A stretch of DNA of 64,000 nt from Deltaproteobacteria bacterium (lineage in GTDB: Bacteria; Desulfobacterota; GWC2-55-46): NCBI GenBank assembly GCA_015075075.1, contig JABTVA010000005.1:62001-126000 (forward strand), written 5' to 3'. Positions 1 through 8,029 of the stretch are shown piece after piece. The notes under the pieces were generated by a model, which worked only from the letters and a program-made list of their open reading frames with translations, was not told where the DNA came from and did no database searches. Position numbers and translations under genes: made by a program. Each line of letters starts with the position of its first letter. The stretch's first letter is position 1.

Positions 1-30
1 CCCGGCCAATAGCGAGGTCTCCTGGGCGGA

Positions 31-165
31 AGTCAACCTCTAAAATTGATCTTTTCCCCGGACTCTGCGTCAGGCCGAATAAAATGCTCACATATTGTCA
101 TATGCTCCGCTTTTATTCCTGGCTTTCCGGGAAAAGGGAGAATCTCTAATTTTAGAGGTTTGACT
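31..165. repeat. MITE-like inverted-repeat element, family A copy 1
   Basis: About 135 bp bounded by a perfect 13-bp inverted repeat (AACCTCTAAAATT at 35-47 and its complement at 148-160). With one indel the match extends outward through AGTCAA. The interior matches two other copies at 34685-34825 and 51412-51555, sharing the TCTTTTCCCCGGACTC stretch and a central ATGCTCACATATT palindrome. There is no reading frame for a transposase. Compared with the other copies, several A/T runs here are one base shorter. Confidence 0.75.
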
Positions 166-345
166 AAAATTGGTTATTAGCAGGGTGTTGAAAACACCTG
201 CTAATCAATCCATGGATGGATTGCCAAATTGCGAGGCTTGGAAAGTCAGGCAATTTGTGGTTTGGCCGAATTCATTCCGGTTGACCGTGGCTGAAAAGTC
301 CAGGAAGGACTTTTCAACATCCTGTTGAAAGGTCGGTTGATGAAG
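166..345. other. Non-coding stretch with small hairpins
   Basis: No gene is seen here. The stretch holds GGTGTT/AACACC at about 183-197 and a perfect 10-bp stem at 292-316 (TGAAAAGTCC, 5-nt loop, complement). The hairpin arms resemble the ends of the family B elements (gctgaaaaagtcc), so this may be a deleted copy. Confidence 0.4.
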
Positions 346-362
346 AAAGCCGGGCATCGGTC

Positions 363-880
363 AGAGGCCTCCTCCGACTCCAGCGCCTTTTTATCTTCCT
401 CTACAGCATTCCCTTTTATGCGCGAGAGCCTGTCGATAAAGGAACCCGTCTATGTGTGGTCTATCTCGTGCTGGATGGCGATGGCCAGAAGTCCGGCCAG
501 GCCTCTATCTCGATAGGGCTGCCGTTCCTGTCAAGGGCACTGACCTTCAAGACCGAGGCGCGCTCGACGTCCGCGGTGTAAGCAGGGACGCTCAGGCAGC
601 CCTCCTCGAAGGTGGTGACCCTCCTTGTATGTTATCTCGGGGTTCACGAGCGCCAGGAGGTTCTTCCCCTTTACCCGCTCCCGGTCTTCTTCATCGGGGA
701 CGTCGAGGACAACGACCCGCTTGTCGACGCCGACCTGCACGGAGGCGAGGCCGATGCCTTCGCGTGGTACATGGTCCGACCATATCGTCTATAGGTTTCC
801 TTATGCCGTCGTCAACGGCCTCAACGGGCCTGGCCTTTGTCTTGAGGAACGGATTCCGGATATTTTGTGTCGGCTGAGCA
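363..880 (-). pseudogene. def: Peptide deformylase, broken by several frameshifts
   Basis: Peptide deformylase removes the N-formyl group from new proteins. Reading the minus strand across three frames recovers nearly the whole family pattern: an N-terminal FLKTKARPVEAVDDGIRK segment (849 downward), motif I GIGLASVQ (about 757-735), motif [10 protein letters not shown] (about 610-585) and the metal-binding HEIDH (470-456), followed by FIDRLSRIKG. The frame breaks near 775, 760, 628, 485 and 450, and most breaks are repaired by adding G or C to a run. The position downstream of priA on the same strand fits the priA-def order I recall from deltaproteobacteria. It is either a decayed copy or a functional gene with consensus errors; I lean to errors. 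The N-terminal boundary is uncertain. Confidence 0.72.
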
Positions 881-944
881 TCATGCGTATGTCGCTTATT
901 ATCCCGGCCTTCCGGGAGAAGCGGGAAAATCTCCGATTTTTAGC
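876..944. repeat. Degenerate half copy of family A element
   Basis: Matches the right half of the family A elements (ATGCTCCGCTTTTTATTCCCGGCC... GGGAAAAATCTCCAATTTTTAG) with many differences. The left half is not recognisable. It adjoins the 5' end of the broken deformylase gene. Confidence 0.5.
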
Positions 945-1039
945 GAATACATTGAATTTTTAAGCCAAAGGCCGCTAAAGGCCTTATAGAATATGATAAT
1001 ACACGGGCCCGGCCCTTGTAAAGGCGGTATTTTAACTAA

Positions 1040-1156
1040 CAGGCTGGTGTGCCCAATCTGTGTCGTCTTCCAAAATTCGTCACTCGGCGTACTACAAAGT
1101 GCTCCTCATTCCTCATTTTCGACTCCGTGCATCTTGGACTTTTTGAGCAGCCTGAA
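1040..1156. repeat. Family B inverted-repeat element, degenerate copy
   Basis: Begins CAGGCTGgtgt and ends GGACTTTTTGAGCAGCCTG. The interior corresponds to the GGCGTAC-acgaaaa-GTACGCC palindrome of the better copies at 9290 and 45049, with several missing bases. No coding capacity is visible. Confidence 0.55.
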
Positions 1157-1195
1157 TGTGATTTTGAGTTTTTCAGCAACCTGCTAAAAACCGTT

Positions 1196-1225
1196 AAAAA
1201 AGCCCGCGTGCGTCTGCACGCGGGC
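1196..1225 (-). terminator. Rho-independent terminator
   Basis: A perfect 9-bp stem GCCCGCGTG/CACGCGGGC with a 6-nt loop is followed on the minus strand by a run of T (positions 1201-1196). It lies just downstream of the stop codon of the broken membrane-protein gene at 1248. Confidence 0.85.
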
Positions 1226-1247
1226 CTTCTTGAGGCGAACGCAGCCG

Positions 1248-1852
1248 TTACGCGGCCCTTCTGCCTCTTTCCCTTTCCTCGGCAGCTGCCGCGCCTATGG
1301 TGGTTACCTCCTTGGAGCGGCCCACCCATCCGCCAAGCACCGCTGCTACGGCGCTCAGTATAAGGGCGAAGAAAGCCCAGAGCGAAGTCCGTGAAACCGC
1401 GTCAAGGGCCGCCTGTGTCATCTCAGGGGTTACGCCTGGGTTCGCCGGCTGCTATCGCCGCGCTCCTGCCGATTATGCCTGCAAAGGGCTGGTCAGCCGC
1501 CGGCAGCCGTGGTCATGAGATAGAACGCCGTAAATGTGAAAAGCGCCAGACGACAAGGCCATGAGGCCGCTTTTGAGCTTATCGGTTATCCCGGAAATCC
1601 TGCAGGCAACCCAGCCGCCCACAAAGAGCGACACCAGCGTTGCCAGAAGGACATAGATGCCTGTGCCGACCCCTACGCCTCAAAACCCTCGGGGCTGATG
1701 TGCAAAGCCGATGCCCATACCGAACAGCATGAGCGGTAGCTGTACGCCGAGGCTACCAGCGTGCCGGCAAAGATCCCGCCCCATGAGACACGGTAGTACC
1801 AGGGCTCGTATTTATACATGCCGGGAGTACCGGTGTCCGATACGTATGCCAT
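1248..1852 (-). pseudogene. Small membrane protein, broken by frameshifts
   Basis: Starts at ATG 1852 after a good GGAGG site. The first segment reads MAYVSDTGTPGMYKYEPW and is followed by a hydrophobic segment (WGGIFAGTLVA). In other frames come LGVQLPLMLFGMGIG, then GVGTGIYVLLATLVSLFVGGW, then a linker, then SLWAFFALILSAVAAVLGGWVG and a charged tail ending at TAA 1248. The corrected protein would have about four membrane segments with glycine-rich helices, and no enzymatic motif is seen. At least three indels separate the segments. The family is not recognised. The good ribosome site and terminator suggest an originally functional single-gene unit. Confidence 0.55.
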
Positions 1853-2002
1853 ATTGCCTCCTTCCTTAAAACATATATGTTACACCTACTTAGAGTACCT
1901 ATTTTAAGTCTATACCCGGGTGTGGGGGTGTCAATTTGTGCCTTGGGAGGGTTCTGGGGCGTTTTTTCGTGCCAGACTATCAGACTGCTTAAAACTCTAA
2001 TA

Positions 2003-2136
2003 TGGCTGCTCAAAAAGTGCTCAGATGCGAGGCCCCGTTGGAATAGGGGAACTGGGAATGAGGCGTACTTTTCGTATACGCCGGAGTGTCAAGCGACGTA
2101 GCCTTCGAAGCAGATGGACTTTTTCAGCAGCCTGTT
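2003..2136. repeat. Family B inverted-repeat element, reverse orientation, abutting priA
   Basis: The ends are GGCTGCTCAAAAAG and CTTTTTCAGCAGCC, with the GGCGTA...TACGCC interior palindrome. It shares a longer core (TCCAACGGGGCCTCGCAT, reversed here) with the copy at 45049-45181. The edge of the element coincides with the priA stop codon at 2135. Confidence 0.75.
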
Positions 2137-4540
2137 AGACCACGGTTGCCGGGTCCATGTCTATGGAGAGGGCAACCCTGCTTTTGCCGGCCTCGAAATG
2201 GGCCTTGAGCGCCCGGACCAGCGAGTGGAGGGGGTTTATTTCCCTGCTTTTCAACAGGATTTGCCATCTATGCCGGTTTTTTACCACTTGGACAAGGGCC
2301 GGGGCAGGCCCGAGCGCAAATATTTCAAATTTTTTTGCTGCGATAATCTTCTCTGCCGCTCTCTTTACGGCATTTGCGCTCTTTACCACCTCTCCTTCCT
2401 TCAAGCCGTCGAACCTCAAGACGCATAGGCGGGTAAACGGAGGGTACAGGAGCTCTCTACGGTTCTCTATCTCGTCCCTGAAAAAGGAATCGTAATCATG
2501 GGCCATTATGGCCCTGAAGCAGTAATGGCCGGGGTTCAGCGTCTGTATGACTACATGACCGGGGTCGCTCCCCCTCCCGGCCCGCCCGGCGGCCTGGGTT
2601 ATGAGCTGGAATGTCCTTTCAGTAGACCTGAAATCCGGGATGTTGAGTGACGTATCGCCGGAGACCACACCCACGAGCGTAACACCCGGGAAGTGGTGCC
2701 CTTTCGAGGCCATCTGCGTGCCTATGAGGACATCGAGCCTCTTATCCTCCACCTCCTCGATTATCCTCCGCGCGGCCCCTTTAAGTGAGGCGGTATCGCG
2801 GTCCATCCTGCCGACGCGAGCATTTGGCAGGATCCTCAGGACCTCCTCCTCGACCTTCTCGGTCCCCGCGCCGATAGACGCGAGGTTTGCACCGGAGCAG
2901 TCCGGGCAGAGCGAGGGCGCCTCAATGGAGAGGTCGCAGTAATGGCAGAGGAGCTTCCTTCTACCTTTATGTAACGTAAGGGGCACCGAGCAGTTCAGGC
3001 ACTCGAAGCGCCTTCCGCAGTCCCTGCATATTATGGAGCTTCCGAAGCCGCGCCTGTTGAGGAAAAGTAGCGACGGCCTTTCCGCGGCCAGGGTCTCGGA
3101 AAGGAGCGACGATAGCCTCTCTGAGACGACCTCTTTTTTCCCCCGCATGTCCTCGAGCTCCATCGTGGGGAGCGGCCTTGAATCCACCCTATTCCTTATA
3201 ACGAGCGGCGCGAGCTTGCCGGTGTTTGCGTTATGGAAGGTCTCTATTGAAGGCGTGGCCGAGCCGAGGACCACCGTTATTCCAATGTGCTTTGCGAGCA
3301 TGAGGGCCGAGTCCCTGGCGTTGTACCTCACCCCGTCCTCCTGCTTGTAGGAGGTCTCGTGCTCCTCGTCCACTATGATAAGGCCGAGGTCTTTTAAAGG
3401 CGTGAAAAGGGCCGAGCGGGCGCCGACCACAATATCGGCCCTGCCCTCCACGGCCTTCTGCCACTCGTCAAGCCTCTCGCCGTCGGAAAGGCCGCTGTGC
3501 GCGAGCGCTACCCTGCCCGGGAAGAGCGCGCTAAGGTATGCTGCTGGCCAGGGGGTGAGGGCTATTTCCGGCGATAGTATTATGGCCCTCTTGCCGGCTT
3601 CCACGGCCTTTTGAAGGGCCTTGAGGTAAACAAGCGTTTTCCCGCTCCCGGTAACGCCGTAAAGGAGGAAGGGGCTGTAGCCGCCCGCGACTATGGCCTC
3701 GGCTATCCTGTCTATCGCGGACTTCTGCTCGGCGTTGGGCTCGAAGAGGACCTGCCTCGGGGCAATGGCCGAGAAAGGGTCCCTGTGGACACGGCGCTCC
3801 TCTATCCTGACCATGCCCTTTTCCTCGAGCCTCGCCACGGCGTTCCTTGCGCCGTTCCCGAGCCCGTTAACGAGCGCCCCGAGCGTCGCCTCGCCGCCAG
3901 CACTGTTAAGGAAAGCCAATACGTTTTTCTGGAGAGGGGCTTTGACAGCCTCATCTGCCCCCTTGTCCAGGAGCTTCACAAGCCTTTCGGTCTTTTTCGA
4001 GCCGCCGCCCTCGATAGAACCTTCCTCGACTATAAGGCCCTTTTTCCCGAGTCTCGATACGGCGCTATACACGGGTTTTCCGCTGAACCTCTTTTTCAAT
4101 GCCGGGATCGAGACGCCCTTTCCGGCAACCGCTTCAAGGATGGAGGCTTCAAGCGGGCCGAGCCCGCCCGGGACCTCCACGTCCGCAGCGGCCCGTATCA
4201 GGCGGGAGCTTTTGAGGTTGGCGGCCCCGGGGTGTATGAGGGAGAGCGCATCCCCAAGTGGCGCGAAATAATAGGATGAGAGCCATTTGAAGAACTTGAG
4301 GCGCTTTTCGTCGAAAAGAGGGTAGGCGTCCAATACATCTGTGATTGGCTTAATCTCTTTTATTCCGGGGGGAGGGGAGGCGTGAAGGCCTATGATGTAT
4401 CCGGTTACGAGCCTTTTCCCGAAAGGCACGAGGGCGCGCTTGCCGAGCGCGGCGTCACCCTCAAGCTCTTCGGGGATGCTGTACGTGAATGTGGACTCGA
4501 TGGGGAGGGCTACGGCTATCTCGGCAAATGGCTTTCGCAT
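2135..4540 (-). CDS. priA: Replication restart helicase PriA
   Basis: PriA recognises stalled or collapsed replication forks, unwinds the lagging strand and loads the primosome so that DnaB can be reloaded. The 801 residues have the family layout: an N-terminal DNA-binding domain (MRKPFAEIAVALPIESTF...), Walker [10 protein letters not shown] near 294-302, the DEEH box near 391-394, and eight zinc-binding cysteines as four CxxC pairs (C505/508, 514/517, 532/535, 545/548). The C-terminal domain ends in SIDMDPATVV. Length is slightly above the common 730-750. The stop codon TAA touches a family B repeat. The gene is intact and stands apart from dnaB by a 615-bp repeat cluster. Confidence 0.97.
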   Translation of the reverse strand: MRKPFAEIAVALPIESTFTYSIPEELEGDAALGKRALVPFGKRLVTGYIIGLHASPPPGIKEIKPITDVLDAYPLFDEKRLKFFKWLSSYYFAPLGDALSLIHPGAANLKSSRLIRAAADVEVPGGLGPLEASILEAVAGKGVSIPALKKRFSGKPVYSAVSRLGKKGLIVEEGSIEGGGSKKTERLVKLLDKGADEAVKAPLQKNVLAFLNSAGGEATLGALVNGLGNGARNAVARLEEKGMVRIEERRVHRDPFSAIAPRQVLFEPNAEQKSAIDRIAEAIVAGGYSPFLLYGVTGSGKTLVYLKALQKAVEAGKRAIILSPEIALTPWPAAYLSALFPGRVALAHSGLSDGERLDEWQKAVEGRADIVVGARSALFTPLKDLGLIIVDEEHETSYKQEDGVRYNARDSALMLAKHIGITVVLGSATPSIETFHNANTGKLAPLVIRNRVDSRPLPTMELEDMRGKKEVVSERLSSLLSETLAAERPSLLFLNRRGFGSSIICRDCGRRFECLNCSVPLTLHKGRRKLLCHYCDLSIEAPSLCPDCSGANLASIGAGTEKVEEEVLRILPNARVGRMDRDTASLKGAARRIIEEVEDKRLDVLIGTQMASKGHHFPGVTLVGVVSGDTSLNIPDFRSTERTFQLITQAAGRAGRGSDPGHVVIQTLNPGHYCFRAIMAHDYDSFFRDEIENRRELLYPPFTRLCVLRFDGLKEGEVVKSANAVKRAAEKIIAAKKFEIFALGPAPALVQVVKNRHRWQILLKSREINPLHSLVRALKAHFEAGKSRVALSIDMDPATVV

Positions 4541-4653
4541 GGGTTGGATTATAAACCGGGGAGAGCGAGGAAGGCGAGGTAAAACTATTTCAGTCTGTCA
4601 TTCGAGTCAGCGTGAATAAACTGGGCAGAGCGAGCCCAAAACTGAGAAATTCT

Positions 4654-4684
4654 GAGAAATCATGGCGCGCACAGCGCGCCCTAC
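4654..4684. repeat. 31-bp direct repeat, first copy
   Basis: A 31-bp sequence containing the palindrome GGCGCGC-aca-GCGCGCC is repeated essentially exactly at 5063-5093. Related reversed versions (TAGGGTGCGCCATGCGCGCC) occur at 16138-16165 and, more distantly, at 14917-14941. The 615-bp priA-dnaB gap holds only such repeats and no gene. Confidence 0.75.
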
Positions 4685-4747
4685 CGGCTGGGGTTTGTTA
4701 AAGACAAAAAAGAATCAAAGCACTTTTGTTCTTCAAAACAACCTGCA

Positions 4748-4878
4748 GGGCATAAGGCGAAGCGAACCTAAGGTTGGGGAGGGGCGGGCGAGGCGGGAAG
4801 CGGGCTCGGACGGGGGCCGAGCAACATAAGGGCCGAGCCCGGAGGATGGAGGCTGAAAGAGAGCGGAGCCTTATGCCC
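4748..4878. repeat. GC-rich element with 11-bp terminal inverted repeats, family D
   Basis: Bounded by GGGCATAAGGC (4748-4758) and GCCTTATGCCC (4868-4878), a perfect inverted pair. The interior is very GC-rich and palindromic (GGGCTCGG...CCGAGC). A truncated relative with ATAAGGCGGAGCGAACTTAGG lies at about 4997-5040. A 60-codon open frame crosses the element but is rich in arginine and proline and looks like a by-product of the repeat. Confidence 0.6.
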
Positions 4879-4926
4879 AAAAAGAGCGCGGCAGCGCGTT
4901 AAAGGGCCTTCTGCGACAGGGCTTGA

Positions 4927-4966
4927 ATACGAGATTCTTCGGTCGTTTCACTCCCTCAGAATGACA
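4927..4966. repeat. Intergenic palindromic repeat, family C
   Basis: Contains GATTCTTCGG... CCTCAGAATGACA, the intergenic repeat type also present as an inverted pair at 11474-11560 and in diverged form at 57181-57285. Confidence 0.55.
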
Positions 4967-5062
4967 TAAGCAACAGGTCTTTCCGATATACATAGGAGGA
5001 TAAGGCGGAGCGAACTTAGGGATGGGGGGGGCGGCAAGCGCGAGGCAGCAGGAGCGCGGCCC

Positions 5063-5093
5063 GAGAAATCATGGCGCGCACAGCGCGCCCTAC
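5063..5093. repeat. 31-bp direct repeat, second copy
   Basis: Matches the copy at 4654-4684. It lies about 60 bp past the dnaB stop codon and could form a strong GC hairpin in the dnaB transcript, but no T run follows, so it is not called a terminator. Confidence 0.75.
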
Positions 5094-5155
5094 AAAGACT
5101 GAATTATGTTCCTCTGTTGCTTTGCTTCTCAGGACGACAGAAGAGAACGCATGCC

Positions 5156-6556
5156 CTACTCGACCCACTCGCCCTGTATATCGTACTCGTGCGGGGCCTG
5201 GTCCTCGAACCGGGTGTACTCGTTCATGAAGGTGAGCCTGGCCACCCCGGTGGGGCCGTTCCTCTGCTTCTCGACCCGTATCTCCGCGCTCTTCCTCACG
5301 CCGCAGGTGCATAGGTCCGCGGGGCACTCGCATTTTTTGTATACGCCTTCCCTGTAGACGAACATTACGACGTCCGCGTCCTGCTCTATCGCGCCTGATT
5401 CGCGGAGGTCCGATAGCTGCGGCACGCTACCTTCGCGCTGCTCGGCCCGCCTCGAAAGCTGCGAGAGGGCAACCACAGGCACGTGGAGCTCTTTTGCAAG
5501 GGCCTTCAATGACCGCGATATGTCGGATATCTCCTGCTCGCGGCTGTCCGCGCCCTTCCTGCCGCGCATGAGCTGCAGATAGTCGACCATTATGAGCTTA
5601 AGGCCGAACTCCTCTTTCCACCTCCGGGCCTTGGCCCTCATCTCGAGTACGGTCTGCGCCGGAGTGTCGTCTATGTAGATGGGGGCTTCGTAGAGGGTGC
5701 CCACGGCGGTAGTGAGCTTTCCCCAGTCCTCGTCCTTCAGAAACCCGTTCCTCAATTTCTGGAGGTCTATCCTGGCCCTGGAGGCGAGCATCCTCTGGAC
5801 GAGCTGCTCCTTGCTCATCTCGAGCGAAAAAACGGCCACAGGCGCGTTAGAGTCGATTGCGGCGTTCTCGGCGAGGTTTAGGGCAAAGGAGGTCTTACCC
5901 ATGCCAGGCCTTCCGGCTATGATCACGAGGTCGGAATCCTGGAGCCCCGCGGTGAGCTTGTCGAGCTCCCTGAATCCAGTGGAGATGCCTGTAACGTGGC
6001 TCTTCCTCTCGTACAGCTTCTCAATGGATTCGAACGCGCCCTTTATGAGGTCCTTTAACGCGTAAAAGGACTTCCTGGCCCTGTCCTGGGATATCTGGAA
6101 TATCTTCTGCTCGGCCTGGTCCACGAAGTCGTCGGGGTTTTCGACCCCCTCATACCCCAGGGTGGCGATTTCGGTCGCCGCGCCTATGAGTAACGCCACC
6201 ACCGCCTTGCCCTTCACGATCCGGGCGTAGTAGGCATGATGTTGGCTGCCGTAGGTGTCGTCTCCACGAGCTCGATATGTGGGCAGCCCCACGGACGCGA
6301 GCTCGTCCGAGGCCCTTGAAGGTCTGAAGGTAACGACGTCTATGGGCGTGGTCTTCTCGAAGAACTTGACCATGCCCTTGAAGAGCTTGGCGTGCGCGTC
6401 GTGGTAGAAATCCGTGCCGTCGGGGGAGAGGACTTCGAGGACCTTGTTTATGGAGTCCTTTTCAAGGAGTATGCCGCCGAGGACCGACTGCTCCGCTTCG
6501 ATGTTGTGCGGCGGCACACTGCTGGTGGCGATCTCTTTCGGGGACTGTATAGCCAT
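5156..6556 (-). CDS. dnaB: Replicative DNA helicase DnaB
   Basis: DnaB is the ring-shaped 5'-3' helicase of the replication fork. The 466 residues carry the N-terminal DnaB domain (SVPPHNIEAEQSVLGGILLE), a linker, and the RecA-like C-terminal domain with Walker A GRPGMGKT (about 215-222), Walker B LIMVDYLQL and the DLRESGAIEQDAD loop. Residues about 76-108 do not match the family. In neighbouring frames the same DNA spells ELVETTPTAANIM, which is the expected sequence, and three missing G restore it (near 6283, 6272 and 6235). The reading frame survives because the three losses cancel. The stop codon is TAG. It lies downstream of the ribosomal operon on the same strand, 49 bp from rplI. Confidence 0.96.
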   Translation of the reverse strand: MAIQSPKEIATSSVPPHNIEAEQSVLGGILLEKDSINKVLEVLSPDGTDFYHDAHAKLFKGMVKFFEKTTPIDVVTFRPSRASDELASVGLPTYRARGDDTYGSQHHAYYARIVKGKAVVALLIGAATEIATLGYEGVENPDDFVDQAEQKIFQISQDRARKSFYALKDLIKGAFESIEKLYERKSHVTGISTGFRELDKLTAGLQDSDLVIIAGRPGMGKTSFALNLAENAAIDSNAPVAVFSLEMSKEQLVQRMLASRARIDLQKLRNGFLKDEDWGKLTTAVGTLYEAPIYIDDTPAQTVLEMRAKARRWKEEFGLKLIMVDYLQLMRGRKGADSREQEISDISRSLKALAKELHVPVVALSQLSRRAEQREGSVPQLSDLRESGAIEQDADVVMFVYREGVYKKCECPADLCTCGVRKSAEIRVEKQRNGPTGVARLTFMNEYTRFEDQAPHEYDIQGEWVE

Positions 6557-6605
6557 GGGGAGAAAAAAAGGGGCCGCCGCCTGGGCGGCCGCCCGAGTTG
6601 GGAGG

Positions 6606-7052
6606 TTATTCTTCTTTAAGGACGCTGACCTTGATTTCCGCTGAAACGCCGGGGTGGAGCTTTATTTTCACCGCGTGCTCCCCGAGGCTCTTTATGGGCT
6701 CGTCGAGCACGATGTCCTTTCTCTCGAACTCGAAGCCCTGGGCCTTCAGCCCTTCCTCGATGTCGTGGACAGTTACCGAGCCGAAGAGCTTTTCCTCTTC
6801 GGAGGTCTTCCTCGTAAAGCTCAATGAGACGGCGTCGAGCCTGGCCTTCAGCGACTCGGCCTTATCTCTCTTCGCCTGGAGCTTACGGAGGTGCGCCTCC
6901 TTCTCCGCCTCGAACTGCCTGAGATTGCTCCTGCTGGCCTCTGCCGCGATGCCCTGCGGTATGAGGTAGTTCCTTGCGTATCCCGGGGCCACCTTGACCA
7001 CGTCGCCGAAAGCCCCGAGGTTATCCATGTCTTTTTTAAGTATCACCCTCAT
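6606..7052 (-). CDS. rplI: 50S ribosomal protein L9
   Basis: The 148 residues are full length for L9. The N-domain begins MRVILKKDMDNLGAFGDVV and contains the signature VKVAPGYARNYLIPQGIA. A long charged connecting helix follows, then the C-domain ending VSAEIKVSVLKEE. It binds 23S rRNA near the L1 stalk. It is the third gene of rpsF-rpsR-rplI and starts 11 bp after the rpsR stop codon. Confidence 0.97.
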   Translation of the reverse strand: MRVILKKDMDNLGAFGDVVKVAPGYARNYLIPQGIAAEASRSNLRQFEAEKEAHLRKLQAKRDKAESLKARLDAVSLSFTRKTSEEEKLFGSVTVHDIEEGLKAQGFEFERKDIVLDEPIKSLGEHAVKIKLHPGVSAEIKVSVLKEE

Positions 7053-7063
7053 GGCAATAGCTC

Positions 7064-7393
7064 CTATATGCTGGTAGTCGTGAACGGCAGGATGGCGAGG
7101 TTACGCGCCCTCTTCAGGGCGTTGCTGACCATCCTCTGGTGCTTGGCGCAGGTCCCTGAGATCCTCCTCGGGACTATCCTGCCCTTTTCCGTCACGTACG
7201 GCCGGAGGGCCTTTGCGTCCTTGTAGTCTATCATCGCGAGGGCCTTGTCCTTGCAGAAGCGGCAGACCTTTTTCTTGTGATAGGGCCTTCTATCGGGCCG
7301 TCCGCCGCCGCCTTCGCGCCTGTCGGGCCTGCCGCCGCCCGGCCTTGAGGGTCTTTCAGGCCTTTCCGGCCTCGCAGGTCTTTCGTTAGCCAT
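7064..7393 (-). CDS. rpsR: 30S ribosomal protein S18 with basic N-terminal extension
   Basis: Residues about 40-109 are a normal S18 ([19 protein letters not shown]... [27 protein letters not shown]). The first 38 or so residues are a low-complexity extension of arginine, proline, glycine and aspartate repeats ([11 protein letters not shown] type), which lengthens the protein from the usual 75-90 to 109. The ATG overlaps the rpsF stop codon by 8 bases, so the two genes are probably translationally coupled. S18 forms a heterodimer with S6 on the platform of the small subunit. The stop codon is TAG. Confidence 0.96.
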   Translation of the reverse strand: MANERPARPERPERPSRPGGGRPDRREGGGGRPDRRPYHKKKVCRFCKDKALAMIDYKDAKALRPYVTEKGRIVPRRISGTCAKHQRMVSNALKRARNLAILPFTTTSI

Positions 7394-7757
7394 TTGCCTG
7401 ACCTCCTTCTGCCGGGGCTGCTTCGGCAGCGGCCGCCGGGGCCTCTGCCGTCTTCTCTTCAGCCTTCTTCGTGGCGATGATCCTTATGGTCTGGTAACGG
7501 AGCACGTCCTCGCTCAGCTTGAAGAGCCTTTCGATTTCCTTGCTGGCCTCAGGCGAGCTCATGTACTGGAGGACGAAATAGTAGCCCTCTCCTTTTTTCT
7601 GTATGGGATAGGCGAGCTTCTTCCTCCCCCATTCGTCGACCCTTATTACTGTCCCGCCGGCGCCTTCGAGCGACGACGAGGCCTTCTGGATGATGCCTTT
7701 TATGGCATCCTCTGCGATGTCGGGCCGGACAATGCAGACCGTCTCGTACCTGTTCAT
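7386..7757 (-). CDS. rpsF: 30S ribosomal protein S6
   Basis: The 123-residue S6 begins [16 protein letters not shown]. This start at 7757 is chosen because AGAAGGAGG lies directly upstream; a longer in-frame extension to 7904 has no family support. The ferredoxin-like fold region includes [26 protein letters not shown]. The C-terminus is an alanine- and glutamate-rich tail ([15 protein letters not shown]), common in S6. It is the first gene of the S6-S18-L9 operon. Confidence 0.97.
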   Translation of the reverse strand: MNRYETVCIVRPDIAEDAIKGIIQKASSSLEGAGGTVIRVDEWGRKKLAYPIQKKGEGYYFVLQYMSSPEASKEIERLFKLSEDVLRYQTIRIIATKKAEEKTAEAPAAAAEAAPAEGGQANG

Positions 7758-7775
7758 GTTCCCTCCTTCTGGTCC

Positions 7776-7813
7776 CCCGCTTTTTTTAGCGGGTCTGTTC
7801 CCGTTTTTACGGG
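7776..7813 (-). promoter_or_regulatory. Tandem hairpins in the rpsF leader
   Basis: Two short stems, CCCGC/GCGGG (7776-7793, A/T-rich loop) and CCCGT/ACGGG (7800-7813), lie 19-56 bp before the rpsF start codon. S6:S18 leader regulation is known in many bacteria, but I cannot confirm the specific consensus here, so the regulatory role is inference. Confidence 0.3.
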
Positions 7814-7873
7814 ACAAGGTGGCGGTTGATATTGGCCGGCCTTCTTTTGCGGGTTGTCGGAAGACTCTTTTGG

Positions 7874-7900
7874 GGGAAACCTTTCTACAGAAAGGTTCTC
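7874..7900. repeat. Hairpin repeat, family E copy 1
   Basis: The palindrome AACCTTTC-taca-GAAAGGTT, flanked by GGGA and CTCTCAAGA, is similar to the hairpin before the cobalamin riboswitch at 24215-24242. The rest of 7814-8029 holds no gene that I can see. Confidence 0.5.
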
Positions 7901-8029
7901 TCAAGAGCTTTCAACATTCTCCTAAGGCCGGGTGCATAGCCCCTATGCACTTATGGAAACAGATTTTATACTATTTCAGCCGGAAATGCGCAAGCCTTAT
8001 TTGCCGGCGGGAGGGGTTACAAAAGCGGC

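Noticed and set aside
31..165. Insertion sequence
   Set aside because: The element is about 135 bp with no transposase frame; it can only be a non-autonomous element.
325..963. Several short plus-strand open frames at the left end
   Set aside because: The minus strand of the same DNA spells peptide deformylase motifs in order, so the plus-strand frames are shadows.
4698..4880. Small Arg/Pro-rich open frame
   Set aside because: It is fully contained in and around the GC-rich family D inverted-repeat element and is best explained by its base composition.
4654..5093. CRISPR array
   Set aside because: Only two distant copies of a 31-bp palindromic sequence occur, without regular spacing, and no cas gene is in the window.
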